A program made the translations under genes and the position numbers. The notes beneath the pieces are model-generated. The model was not told where the DNA came from. It saw only the letters and a list, made by a program, of their open reading frames with translations, and ran no database searches. From NCBI GenBank assembly GCA_004138175.2, contig RYFE02000020.1:26021-90020 (forward strand): a DNA stretch of 64,000 nt. Reading direction: 5' to 3'. The stretch's first letter is position 1; every line of letters begins with the position of its first letter. Source of the DNA: Chloroflexales bacterium ZM16-3 (lineage in GTDB: Bacteria > Chloroflexota > Chloroflexia > Chloroflexales > Chloroflexaceae). Positions 41,031-50,969 of the stretch are shown here, piece after piece.

Positions 41031-43181
41031 ATGAAGCGACGCCGCCTCCACACCAGCGCTCTTATTATGCTCGTCATGCTCTCCCTGCTCCCGTCCGCCG
41101 CCCTGGTTCAGGCCGCCGCGCCCGATGGGTTCGCCGACCCGGCCTTCCGCCAGATCTGGGACGGGGCCGATGCGCCGGTCGCCGCCGGAGGGGCCGGCCG
41201 ATCATGGACGTGGGGCGAGCTGCCAGGCGAGCGCCGCTACGAGCGCTACGACCAGGCCCCCGGCGCATCCCGCCTGGTGCAGTACTTCGATAAGGCGCGC
41301 ATGGAGATCAGCGACCCGGCCGGCACCCGCCGCTCGCCCTGGTTTGTCACCTGCGGCCTGCTGGTGGTCGAGATGATCGCCGGTCGCGCCCAGGTTGGCG
41401 CGGCGGCCTTTACGCCGCGTGCCCCCGCCGACATCCCGGTCGCCGGCGACCTAGCCGATAACTCTGGCGCGCCGACCTACGCGATGCTCGCCCCACTGGC
41501 CGCCATCGACGGCGGCGGCCGCGTCCCGCCCCGCATCGGCCAGCGGGTCAGCGCCACTCTCGGCCCCGGCGGTGTCGGCGAGGACCCGGCCATGGCCACG
41601 CCCGAGACGGCGATCACGAGCTACGACGACGTGACTGGCCGGAACGTCCCGCGCGTCTTCCAGAGCTTTATGCAGGGGCAGCGCCCGGCCACCGACCCGC
41701 TCTTCGCCTTTGGCCGCCCGATCACCGAGCCCTACTGGGCGCGCGTCCGCGTCGCGGGCCGGGATGTGCCGGTGCTGCTCCAGGCGTTCGAGCGACGCCT
41801 GCTCACCTACAACCCGGCCAACCCCGACCCCTGGAAGGTCGAGATGGGCAACGTGGGCCAGCACTACCTGAGCTGGCGTCACGGCCACGAGCTGCGCTAC
41901 GCCCGCCCCGCGCCAGCCCAGCCGCTCAGCGTGCGCGAGACGACCATCGACATCCCGACCTACGACCTCGCGGCCGCGCTGCGACCCACCCAGCCCGGCG
42001 ACCCGATCTTCCCCTACGACCGGCTCGACCGGGCGAAGGTCGGCCCGCTCCAGCCGCGCAGCTACCGCGCCGTGGTGGTCGAAAACCGCTTCCTAACTCT
42101 GACCTTCCTGCCGGAGCTGGGCGGCCGACTGCTCCAGGCGGTTGACCGGGCCAGCGGGCGGCCGATCTTCTACCAGAACCCGGTGGTCAAGCCGAGCCCC
42201 TTCGGCCAGCGCGGCTGGTGGCTAGGCGTGGGCGGGCTGGAGTGGGCCGCGCCCACCGAGGAGCACGGCTACCTGGAGAACCTGTCCTGGTGGCAGAACA
42301 TCAGCCAGGGCAACGATTCCGTAATGGTGGCGGCATCCACGACCGAGCGCCAGACAGGGCTCACCATCATCGGCAGCGTCACCCTGCGCGCCGACGAGGC
42401 CAGCTTCGCCGTGCGGATGCTGGCCAAGAACGTCACCGACGCCGCGCAGCCGCTCCAGATGTGGACGAACGCCGTGCTCAGCCCGGCGGGCGATAACCGG
42501 GTCGGGCCGGGCATGCGCTTCGTCGTGCCCAGCGACCGCATGATCGTCCACGCGACCCAGGATCGGGCGCTGCCCGGCCCGCGCGGCTGGATCAGCTGGC
42601 CGATTGAGGGCGGGCGCGACCTGAGCGCCCCGGCGAACTGGACGGGCTACCTGGGGGCGTTCGCCCCGGCGCCGGTGCCCTTCCTGGGTGCCTACGACGT
42701 GATCGCCGACAGCGGAGCGGCGGTGATCCACGGCCCCGGCGCGGTCGGCGGCAAGATCTTCGGGTTCAGCAACTCCTTCGAGCTCAGCCTGTACACCGAC
42801 GATGACAGCGCTTATGTCGAGCTATGGAGCGGGGCACAGCCGACCTTCTGGGATTACCCGCCCCTAGAGGCGGGCGCGACGCGGGCGATCGAGACGAGCT
42901 GGCTGCCGCTGTGGGGGCTGGGCCGCCTGGCCGTGGCCACGTCCGACGGCGCGCTCGGCACGCTGCGCCGCGACGACGGCGGCCTGACCGTGACCCTGGC
43001 CACCCCACGGATCATCCCGGCCGCGACGGTGGTCGTCTCCCTTGACGGGCGCGAGGTGTTCCGCAGCGCGCCGCTCACCCTGCGGCCCGACCAGCCCCTG
43101 GCGATCGAGCTGCCGCCGGGCGCAGGCGGGCGGGTGCGCGTCGAGGCCGCCGGCATGAGCCTTGAGGCACCGGGAGAGTAA
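41031..43181 (+). CDS. Secreted DUF5107-like (mutarotase-fold) protein
   Basis: A 716-residue exported protein. Residues 1-29 are a Sec signal peptide (basic start, hydrophobic core, cleavage after VQAAA). Residues 30-290 are a domain with repeated Y.RY and W/F positions seen in Chloroflexi secreted proteins but unknown to me. Residues about 330-640 resemble DUF5107, a galactose-mutarotase-like beta-sandwich: VVENRFLTLTFLPELGGRLL, GVGGLEWAAPTEEHGY, KNVTDAAQPLQMWTNAVLSP. The C-terminal 80 residues look like a small Ig-type domain. Probably a carbohydrate-binding or carbohydrate-processing surface protein; activity unproven. Confidence 0.8.
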   Translation: MKRRRLHTSALIMLVMLSLLPSAALVQAAAPDGFADPAFRQIWDGADAPVAAGGAGRSWTWGELPGERRYERYDQAPGASRLVQYFDKARMEISDPAGTRRSPWFVTCGLLVVEMIAGRAQVGAAAFTPRAPADIPVAGDLADNSGAPTYAMLAPLAAIDGGGRVPPRIGQRVSATLGPGGVGEDPAMATPETAITSYDDVTGRNVPRVFQSFMQGQRPATDPLFAFGRPITEPYWARVRVAGRDVPVLLQAFERRLLTYNPANPDPWKVEMGNVGQHYLSWRHGHELRYARPAPAQPLSVRETTIDIPTYDLAAALRPTQPGDPIFPYDRLDRAKVGPLQPRSYRAVVVENRFLTLTFLPELGGRLLQAVDRASGRPIFYQNPVVKPSPFGQRGWWLGVGGLEWAAPTEEHGYLENLSWWQNISQGNDSVMVAASTTERQTGLTIIGSVTLRADEASFAVRMLAKNVTDAAQPLQMWTNAVLSPAGDNRVGPGMRFVVPSDRMIVHATQDRALPGPRGWISWPIEGGRDLSAPANWTGYLGAFAPAPVPFLGAYDVIADSGAAVIHGPGAVGGKIFGFSNSFELSLYTDDDSAYVELWSGAQPTFWDYPPLEAGATRAIETSWLPLWGLGRLAVATSDGALGTLRRDDGGLTVTLATPRIIPAATVVVSLDGREVFRSAPLTLRPDQPLAIELPPGAGGRVRVEAAGMSLEAPGE

Positions 43182-43198
43182 AAAATCGAGAGGATAGC

Positions 43199-43489
43199 AT
43201 GGGCGTACTGTTGGGAATGATCATTATCTTCATGATCTTGCTCGTGGTTCTGATCGGGCTGAGCGTCGGCGTCGCCTTCCTGCTGCACTGGCTGCTCCCG
43301 GCGGTCGGGCTAGAGATGGCGCTGCTGATCGCTGTCATCGCTGTCGGACAGAACATCCTGATCTTTGCGCGGCTGCTGAACGCCCTACCCCCGCCCGGCC
43401 CAGAGGAGGGCGACGAGAGCGATCTGCCACCAATCGTCATCCTCGACCGGGAGGTTGCAATGCCGCGCCGTCGGCGGAAGCGACCATAG
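43199..43489 (+). CDS. Small membrane protein, two helices
   Basis: A 96-residue protein with two long hydrophobic helices (about residues 3-32 and 36-62) and a charged cytoplasmic tail ending in RRRRKRP. It starts 17 bp after the secreted protein with a GAGAGGA ribosome site, so they are likely cotranscribed. No family recognised. Confidence 0.65.
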   Translation: MGVLLGMIIIFMILLVVLIGLSVGVAFLLHWLLPAVGLEMALLIAVIAVGQNILIFARLLNALPPPGPEEGDESDLPPIVILDREVAMPRRRRKRP

Positions 43490-43511
43490 CGGACTGACCG
43501 AAACGATTGGG

Positions 43512-43603
43512 TAGCGCGAATAACAGCTGTGCGGCACTGGAGCGCGGGCGGGACGCCCGCGCTCCCAGCGCCGCACAGCTTGAACTAGGGCTTATTCGCG
43601 CTA
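43512..43603. repeat. Nested palindrome of 92 bp
   Basis: Three inverted repeats, one inside another: outer TAGCGCGAATAA/TTATTCGCGCTA (43512-43523 and 43592-43603), middle AGCTGTGCGGC/GCCGCACAGCT (43525-43535 and 43570-43580), inner GAGCGCGGGCG-GGA-CGCCCGCGCTC (43540-43564). All arms are perfect. It lies between convergent genes and may serve as a bidirectional terminator or be a small palindromic repeat. Confidence 0.7.
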
Positions 43604-43621
43604 TCATCGGAAGAGGGGCGA

Positions 43622-44224
43622 TCAGGAGACGGGGGTCTTCTCTGGCACTTCGATCCCGATCACCTGCGTTGAGGAGGTGAGGGCCGGGCGAGACTCGCTA
43701 CGGCCCAGCGTGGTGTTGACCACGCGCGACACATCGGACACATAGCGGTTGAGGTCTCTGAAGGGCCACGTGATATCGCTTGGTTTGACCTGCCGAAACG
43801 CGGTGATCGCGTTAAAGGGGAATCGCGAAACCTCGTCGGTGGCCATGCGCACAACGTACTGGACGAGCGGCCCGAGTTGTGCGACCGGGTTGGAGTCGGC
43901 GGGCGGATTGATCACGGCAATCACCTGGCGGCGCAGATCCTCGGCCTTGGTGCGCACCTCGACCGTACCGGCCCCACGGATGGCCGTCTTACAGGCCAGG
44001 CGGTGCCCCTCGCTCAGCCGGCTCTCGGTCAGCCATGCCTGCTCAGACACATTCACCGGGCTGAGGTTCTCGGCCCCCGACAGCACCTGGCACTGACATG
44101 TCTGACAGATCCCCGCACCGTTGCAGACAAAACCAATGTGGGCACCGTTGCGCCGGGCCACATCGATCAGCCGCTCGCCAACCTTCGCCTCCATTGTGAC
44201 GCCGTTAACGACTACCATAGGCAT
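43622..44224 (-). CDS. 2Fe-2S ferredoxin with C-terminal extension
   Basis: A 200-residue protein. Residues 1-95 are a plant-type/adrenodoxin-like 2Fe-2S ferredoxin with CNGAGICQTCQC near residue 34 (C-x5-C-x2-C) and the fourth cysteine in HRLACKTAI near 75. The last 105 residues are not part of ordinary ferredoxins and contain a weakly amphipathic stretch (FPFNAITAFRQVKPSDITWP). Ferredoxin domains with such extensions are known from chlorosome envelope proteins of green bacteria; whether this is one is a guess from the organism type. It is monocistronic, with its own 200-bp upstream region. Confidence 0.8.
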   Translation of the reverse strand: MPMVVVNGVTMEAKVGERLIDVARRNGAHIGFVCNGAGICQTCQCQVLSGAENLSPVNVSEQAWLTESRLSEGHRLACKTAIRGAGTVEVRTKAEDLRRQVIAVINPPADSNPVAQLGPLVQYVVRMATDEVSRFPFNAITAFRQVKPSDITWPFRDLNRYVSDVSRVVNTTLGRSESRPALTSSTQVIGIEVPEKTPVS

Positions 44225-44395
44225 GTACAGGCTCCTTCTTCTGCGTTCCCGAAACCTTGCCTATCTTATTGTAGCACAGTATACATATTGCATTGCGCTG
44301 TGTTATGGTATAGGAATGTACCAGCGAATTAGGGGTGTAGCTCAGCATCGATCCACCTTCCTTTGGAACGCGGTATTGATTCCTCTGGTGCGCGG

Positions 44396-46233
<1,838 letters not shown>

Positions 46234-49032
46234 TTGAAAGTGACGAAGATGCTCTCGCGAGCTACACCGGGCGGGCCCGTGCTGCGCTTCACCCCTCTTC
46301 CAGAGAATGCTCACCAGGCAGTACACGACAGCCTGGTCGAACGAGGTTTTGCGCACGAAGCCATTCTCGACTCCTACAATTTCACCAGTCGTGATGGTGA
46401 TTTCAGACTCAATGTGCTTGCCTTTGCTGACCGCACCCGTCGTACTCCTGCGGAGTACTCGGGGTGCGCAGTATACAACGCCACAAATGGCGTGCCTGAC
46501 CAGCAACTAATCGCAACCCTTGCCCAAACAGCAGCTCCCTTCCACATTATCCATCGACATGATCGGTTCTCATTCTGGGCAAGTGCATCGGATGGAAAGA
46601 GCATTGAGCCTATCCCACTAGGCAGCGACATTCCCTATTCAAACTTGTCGCAAACGCTTCACGAATACAAGGCAGATTTTGCTCCTGAACAGATCGTTGA
46701 AGTAAAGCAGGGTCGCAGTCAGTTCACACATCCCCATCTAAGGAAAATCGCGCCGCTGCAATTAGCACTCTGGGCGATAGGTGTCACGCGCGACACACTG
46801 GTAGAGAAGTTTGGACAGGCAGTCGCGCAGTTGCGGGCTGACATGGCCACCATGCCAGGCATTACGGATCAGACTATTACTGGTCTGGCCATACGGATGC
46901 TTGGTGCAACTATTCTTGCTGACACCGGGGTGCTGGGTGAATCGATTCGAGAGCAAGGGCTTGCCCTTTCATTAAACCAGTTGCTGTCTATCGCGATTGA
47001 TAAATTTCCGAGGTATTTTCACGCTGCCGATTTTTCTGCTATCGACTACACGATCCTCGAACGCGCTTACAACATCCTGCGCCAAGTCTACTACTCCGGC
47101 TTTGTCCCTGAGATGCTCAGCAACCTTTACACGGCTGCATATGGCAAAGAGCAACGACAGGCACTTGGTTTCTACGACACGCCGCTTTACCTTACCCGTC
47201 GTATTCTCCAGAACATCCCTATCGAATACCTACCGCCTGAACAGCGAACAATCGTAGACATGGGATGCGGCTGGGGAAGTTTTCTCATCGCAGGCGTCGA
47301 GCGCCTGGCGCAACTCAGTGATATGCGTGGCCGATCACCACGCGAGCATATTATTGGAAACGACATTGATGCGTTTACTGCACAGCTCGCTGGTCTTGGA
47401 CTCTTGCTCTCAACATCAGAAGATAGCTGGCATATCGACCATCACGATGTCTTCACATGGCCCTGGATTGAGACCCATCAGCCCGGTGTCATTATTGGCA
47501 ACCCACCATTTCGTGGCAGACGGGATCAGCCGGAGACGCTTGATGAACTGATGCCTGGAGAAGGTCGTACGAGAGTTGAGGCTGCGAATGCGCATTTAGA
47601 GAAGGCTATTCGGCGGCTTAGCCCTGGCGGGTATCTGGCTATGGTTATGCCTCAATCATTCCTTATATCAGAAGCAGGTCCAAGTTATCGACTGGAGTTG
47701 TTGCAGGCTTGTGATATCTACGAGATTTGGCAATTACCTGGAAAAGTTTTTGCGGATCCAAAGACACAACCAATGGTGATCTTTGCACAAAAGCACCAGA
47801 ATTCTGGTCGAATTTACTTTGTGCCACGTATACGCAATCTGCAAAAAGCATCTCTTTCTTTATTTGAAACCAACAATACATTCACAGCGTCGTCATTCTC
47901 TAGCGGCCCCGAGCGTTGGCTTGATTCCGAAACAATTACCGGCAAAAGTAAAGATCAGCACATTATTGATGCCTATACAATACTTCATGAAAGACAATGG
48001 GCGGAAATTCACTTGCACAACAAACCATTATCAGAGTTTGTAATTATCTTTCCAGGATTAACGAAAGGGAAAGATAAAAAGAAAAGCCTGCGCTCTCTCG
48101 AAATTCCTTCTCGACAGGTAAGATTTGCGACAGATGCACGGAAAGTCATGCCACAAGCTTGGTCTATTAATTATGAGCGAATCACTAAGGTCACCTATCC
48201 CGACGATTTTACAAGACCTCGTTTAGAGTATCAGAAGGAATTGGATAAAAGTAAGATTTTACTAGTAGCTTCACCTAACCCAAGTTGGGGGAGACGATCA
48301 AAGTGTGCGGTTGATGAGCAGAATATTTATCCCTCATTTAGTTTTTATGGTATTACCCTGAAAGAATCAGCGATTAAAGTTGGGGTAAACGCAAATATCG
48401 TTGCTGCCGTATTGAATTGGGTTGTTAGCAATGGTTGGGTGGCAGAGCATCGTCCCTATGCTAAGATCGAATCTAGAATTGTAGAGACTATACCGTTTCC
48501 AAGTAACCTTGAAGAATCACAGCTGGAAATATTATCTAATGCGGCTGATGTTCTGCGGCGAACAGAATCTTCAGCGGTGTCTGTTCGAAATGATGCGCAG
48601 GAAACCATAGATGCTATTCTCAGGGCTGCATACGATCTTGATGACGCTACCTATGCGCGGCTACGCGCAGTTGCCGAGTGGGATGATCATCCCCAGATTA
48701 CGCTTGACCCGCAGCCGGATCGCTCGACTGCTGACTACATCATCAGCGGTATCGTAGAGAGTGTGCAGGCTGAGCAGGGGACCATAACCCTGTGGATGAG
48801 CGGCTTCGACGACCTACAGACAGTGCCGATTGACCCGCTTATGCCCGGTTGGTTATTACGACCCGAGGCAGCCTTCCGTGCGAAGATCCCCTTCATTAAT
48901 AAGCGCAAGCGAACGCTCGAACATGTTATATGGGGTTCCTTTGCTCCGCAGCAATACACCTATCGCAGTGAGACGGAACTAGTTCAAGAATTGGGGAGTA
49001 TTTTCAACTCGGATGGAGATGACGCCGAATGA
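46234..49032 (+). CDS. N6-adenine-specific DNA methyltransferase (candidate restriction/defence component)
   Basis: A 932-residue protein. SAM motif I VDMGCGWGSFLIAG near residue 340, motif IV NPPF at about 422-425 (adenine amino-group target), followed by LSPGGYLAMVMPQSFL. Residues 1-300 form an extra N-terminal domain with no PD-(D/E)XK or P-loop motif that I can see; residues 520-930 include a likely target-recognition region and a beta-rich tail. Layout is like type IIG or PglX-type enzymes without a visible nuclease. The start is uncertain: TTG 46234, GTG 46240 or ATG 46249. The stop overlaps the next gene (MBL hydrolase) by 4 bp, so the two are one unit. GC is lower than the flanks, suggesting transfer. 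Confidence 0.85.
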   Translation: MKVTKMLSRATPGGPVLRFTPLPENAHQAVHDSLVERGFAHEAILDSYNFTSRDGDFRLNVLAFADRTRRTPAEYSGCAVYNATNGVPDQQLIATLAQTAAPFHIIHRHDRFSFWASASDGKSIEPIPLGSDIPYSNLSQTLHEYKADFAPEQIVEVKQGRSQFTHPHLRKIAPLQLALWAIGVTRDTLVEKFGQAVAQLRADMATMPGITDQTITGLAIRMLGATILADTGVLGESIREQGLALSLNQLLSIAIDKFPRYFHAADFSAIDYTILERAYNILRQVYYSGFVPEMLSNLYTAAYGKEQRQALGFYDTPLYLTRRILQNIPIEYLPPEQRTIVDMGCGWGSFLIAGVERLAQLSDMRGRSPREHIIGNDIDAFTAQLAGLGLLLSTSEDSWHIDHHDVFTWPWIETHQPGVIIGNPPFRGRRDQPETLDELMPGEGRTRVEAANAHLEKAIRRLSPGGYLAMVMPQSFLISEAGPSYRLELLQACDIYEIWQLPGKVFADPKTQPMVIFAQKHQNSGRIYFVPRIRNLQKASLSLFETNNTFTASSFSSGPERWLDSETITGKSKDQHIIDAYTILHERQWAEIHLHNKPLSEFVIIFPGLTKGKDKKKSLRSLEIPSRQVRFATDARKVMPQAWSINYERITKVTYPDDFTRPRLEYQKELDKSKILLVASPNPSWGRRSKCAVDEQNIYPSFSFYGITLKESAIKVGVNANIVAAVLNWVVSNGWVAEHRPYAKIESRIVETIPFPSNLEESQLEILSNAADVLRRTESSAVSVRNDAQETIDAILRAAYDLDDATYARLRAVAEWDDHPQITLDPQPDRSTADYIISGIVESVQAEQGTITLWMSGFDDLQTVPIDPLMPGWLLRPEAAFRAKIPFINKRKRTLEHVIWGSFAPQQYTYRSETELVQELGSIFNSDGDDAE

Positions 49033-50105
49033 CATTTCAGCACAGTGTCAGGGTTGCATTCCTCGATGTGGGACAAGGCGATAGTATCGTAGTTACGGTT
49101 CCGGCTACCGGCGAGGCTATAATCATTGATTGCCCCGAGGCAGATACCGTTATTGAGTATCTGAGATTCGCAGAAGTCAGACACATCCGTGCGCTGATTA
49201 TTACGCACCTCCACCTTGATCACTACAGAGAGGCGGTAAGTTTTCTCGAAAACTGTGGGGGGCAACTTGGAGTCGAGTGTGAACGTCTTGTTTTCAACTG
49301 GCCATCTAACCGCCAACAGCCACTCCCCGATGCTGATGAGCATAGTGAGATGTATAGCGATCCAAAACGGCGGGAGCGAACGCGCATCACTGCTTATCGA
49401 GAGTTGATGGCATGGACGAATCAGTCGCCGCACGAGGATGCATGTGTTGGATTGTTACGTCCTCGGCGTGGTGACTACCTAGAGATAGATGGAATGATTG
49501 CTCAGGCGATAAAAATTCTACAGCCCTCACATGCACAGATTGGAAAGCTATTCCATTTGGGACTAAACAACACTTCGGCCGTGTTACGGATTGAAGGCCC
49601 AGGCTCATCGGCTCTCCTTACAGCAGACATTGAGCCAGCTGGGTGGAGTGAGTTACAAAAGCGCTACTCCTCTTTGCAAAGCGATGTTCTCAAGTTTCCC
49701 CACCACGGCTCTTGGAAAGGCGCAGATCCACTTGATGTGCTGGGAGCGGTAGATCCTTCAATTGTTGTCATCTCAGTTGGCACAGAAGGAGACAGATACG
49801 ATCATCCAAACCCGCATGTCTTCAGTGCGATACGTAGCCTCTCTCATGTCAGATTGCTCTGCACGCAGGTAACAACTCGCTGTGTAGCACAGCCCGCTAC
49901 CCAGCGAAAAGCTGTTGAAGCTACCTTGGAAGCAGATGCCGTATCACGCGACACATGCTCTGTACGAACACCACGTGGCTGCCCTTGTGCTGGCACTATT
50001 ATTGTTGAGCTAAGCGATCAGGTGCGCGTTCTTCAGCCCGATGCCTTTGTGCATCGTGATCAGATAATCAATCGCCATTACGGTACGCCTCAGTGCGCCG
50101 GGTAG
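49029..50105 (+). CDS. ComEC/Rec2-like metallo-beta-lactamase hydrolase
   Basis: A 358-residue soluble MBL-fold enzyme. FLDVGQGDS at residues 11-19 is typical of the ComEC/Rec2 nuclease-type group. The metal motif is HLHLDH (60-65), a further metal ligand is in LLTADIEPAGW near 198, and FPHHGSWKG near 219 supplies the last histidines. No membrane helices, so only the catalytic domain of ComEC is present. Translational coupling (ATGA overlap) to the DNA methyltransferase suggests that it acts on DNA or nucleotides as the effector of a modification-based defence; the substrate is unknown. The C-terminal 60 residues past 300 look extra and cysteine-containing. Confidence 0.85.
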   Translation: MTFQHSVRVAFLDVGQGDSIVVTVPATGEAIIIDCPEADTVIEYLRFAEVRHIRALIITHLHLDHYREAVSFLENCGGQLGVECERLVFNWPSNRQQPLPDADEHSEMYSDPKRRERTRITAYRELMAWTNQSPHEDACVGLLRPRRGDYLEIDGMIAQAIKILQPSHAQIGKLFHLGLNNTSAVLRIEGPGSSALLTADIEPAGWSELQKRYSSLQSDVLKFPHHGSWKGADPLDVLGAVDPSIVVISVGTEGDRYDHPNPHVFSAIRSLSHVRLLCTQVTTRCVAQPATQRKAVEATLEADAVSRDTCSVRTPRGCPCAGTIIVELSDQVRVLQPDAFVHRDQIINRHYGTPQCAG

Positions 50106-50228
50106 AATACCGCACCATCGTTCCGCACGCCCAGCGTGCCCCTGCGACGCCCCCGGCGTCGTGAAGAAGACCGTCGCGCTGTCCTGGTCGTCGCTCATCG
50201 CGCACATCGCCACCTCAACGCGGGCTCT

Positions 50229-50768
50229 CTATGCCTCATCTTCCCCTTCGGCAAACTCCCGAAACTCACCTGTCTCCACCATATACTGCCAGGTGCTCAG
50301 ATCGGGCGGCTCCATCCCCAGCTGCGTGATGATCGTCGCGATCTGCGTGCGGTGCTCGGTCGCATGGGTCACCTCCTGGACGATGAGGCTCGCGAGCGGG
50401 TACGCGCAGACCAGCCCCTGCTCGCGCTCCCGAACGATGGTGTCCTTCCGCGCCGAAAGCGCCAGATGGAGCAGCTCATCGCCTGCCCAGCGGGCCACAT
50501 CCTTCAATGCCGCAAACCCAGGGAGCTGGTCGCCGGTAAGCGGGTGGGGCGGGCGCTTGCCGTTCACGCGCTCCACGTAGCTCACCTCGGCCCCGATGAT
50601 GTGTGCCAGCGTCGCGCGGATCGAGCCGTAGCCACCGATCGCCGTGGCGTCGATCTGCGCATCGCTCACCTGCGCGCAAAAGTCCAGCAGCTTCAGGTTT
50701 GCCCATGTGTTGTGCGCGAACAACGTCGTCACCACGCTGGCATCGCCGTGTGCATCTGCTTGAGTCAT
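50229..50768 (-). CDS. DinB-family protein
   Basis: A 179-residue four-helix-bundle protein of the DinB/YfiT superfamily, putative metal-dependent thiol transferases or hydrolases. The three metal histidines look to be in TLFAHNTWANLKLLD (near 18), ATLAHIIGAEVSYVERV (near 55) and EVTHATEHRTQI (near 136). GGAGGGG precedes the ATG; the open frame runs further upstream over a gene remnant. Substrate unknown; not a DNA-damage polymerase despite the family name. Confidence 0.88.
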   Translation of the reverse strand: MTQADAHGDASVVTTLFAHNTWANLKLLDFCAQVSDAQIDATAIGGYGSIRATLAHIIGAEVSYVERVNGKRPPHPLTGDQLPGFAALKDVARWAGDELLHLALSARKDTIVREREQGLVCAYPLASLIVQEVTHATEHRTQIATIITQLGMEPPDLSTWQYMVETGEFREFAEGEDEA

Positions 50769-50791
50769 CGTATCCCCTCCCAGTAGACATA

Positions 50792-50857
50792 CTACGTCTG
50801 TACCACCAGGTCGCTGGTGGCGAGCAGCGCGGCGACGGAATCCTGAGACTCGCTCAT
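50792..50857 (-). pseudogene. Second DUF5655-like gene-start remnant
   Basis: A 21-codon frame MSESQDSVAALLATSDLVVQ that matches the start of the remnant at 23437 (MSETQDSVAALFAGGDPVVL), then stops. The DNA is near identical over the first 30 bases. It sits 24 bp upstream of the DinB gene. So two places kept only the beginning of the same gene. Confidence 0.5.
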
Positions 50858-50969
50858 CGCATGGCTGCTGTGGAGCCGTGAATAGAACATATATTTCTAT
50901 TATACACCGTAGGCCGCAGATGCGCCAGCCGATGATCCGCACTCAACCACGTCCCTGCGCCGGTGGACA

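Noticed and set aside
50010..50213. 67-aa minus-strand frame overlapping the MBL gene end
   Set aside because: It looks partly protein-like (VFFTTPGA) but overlaps the MBL coding end and lacks a ribosome site; too weak to call.
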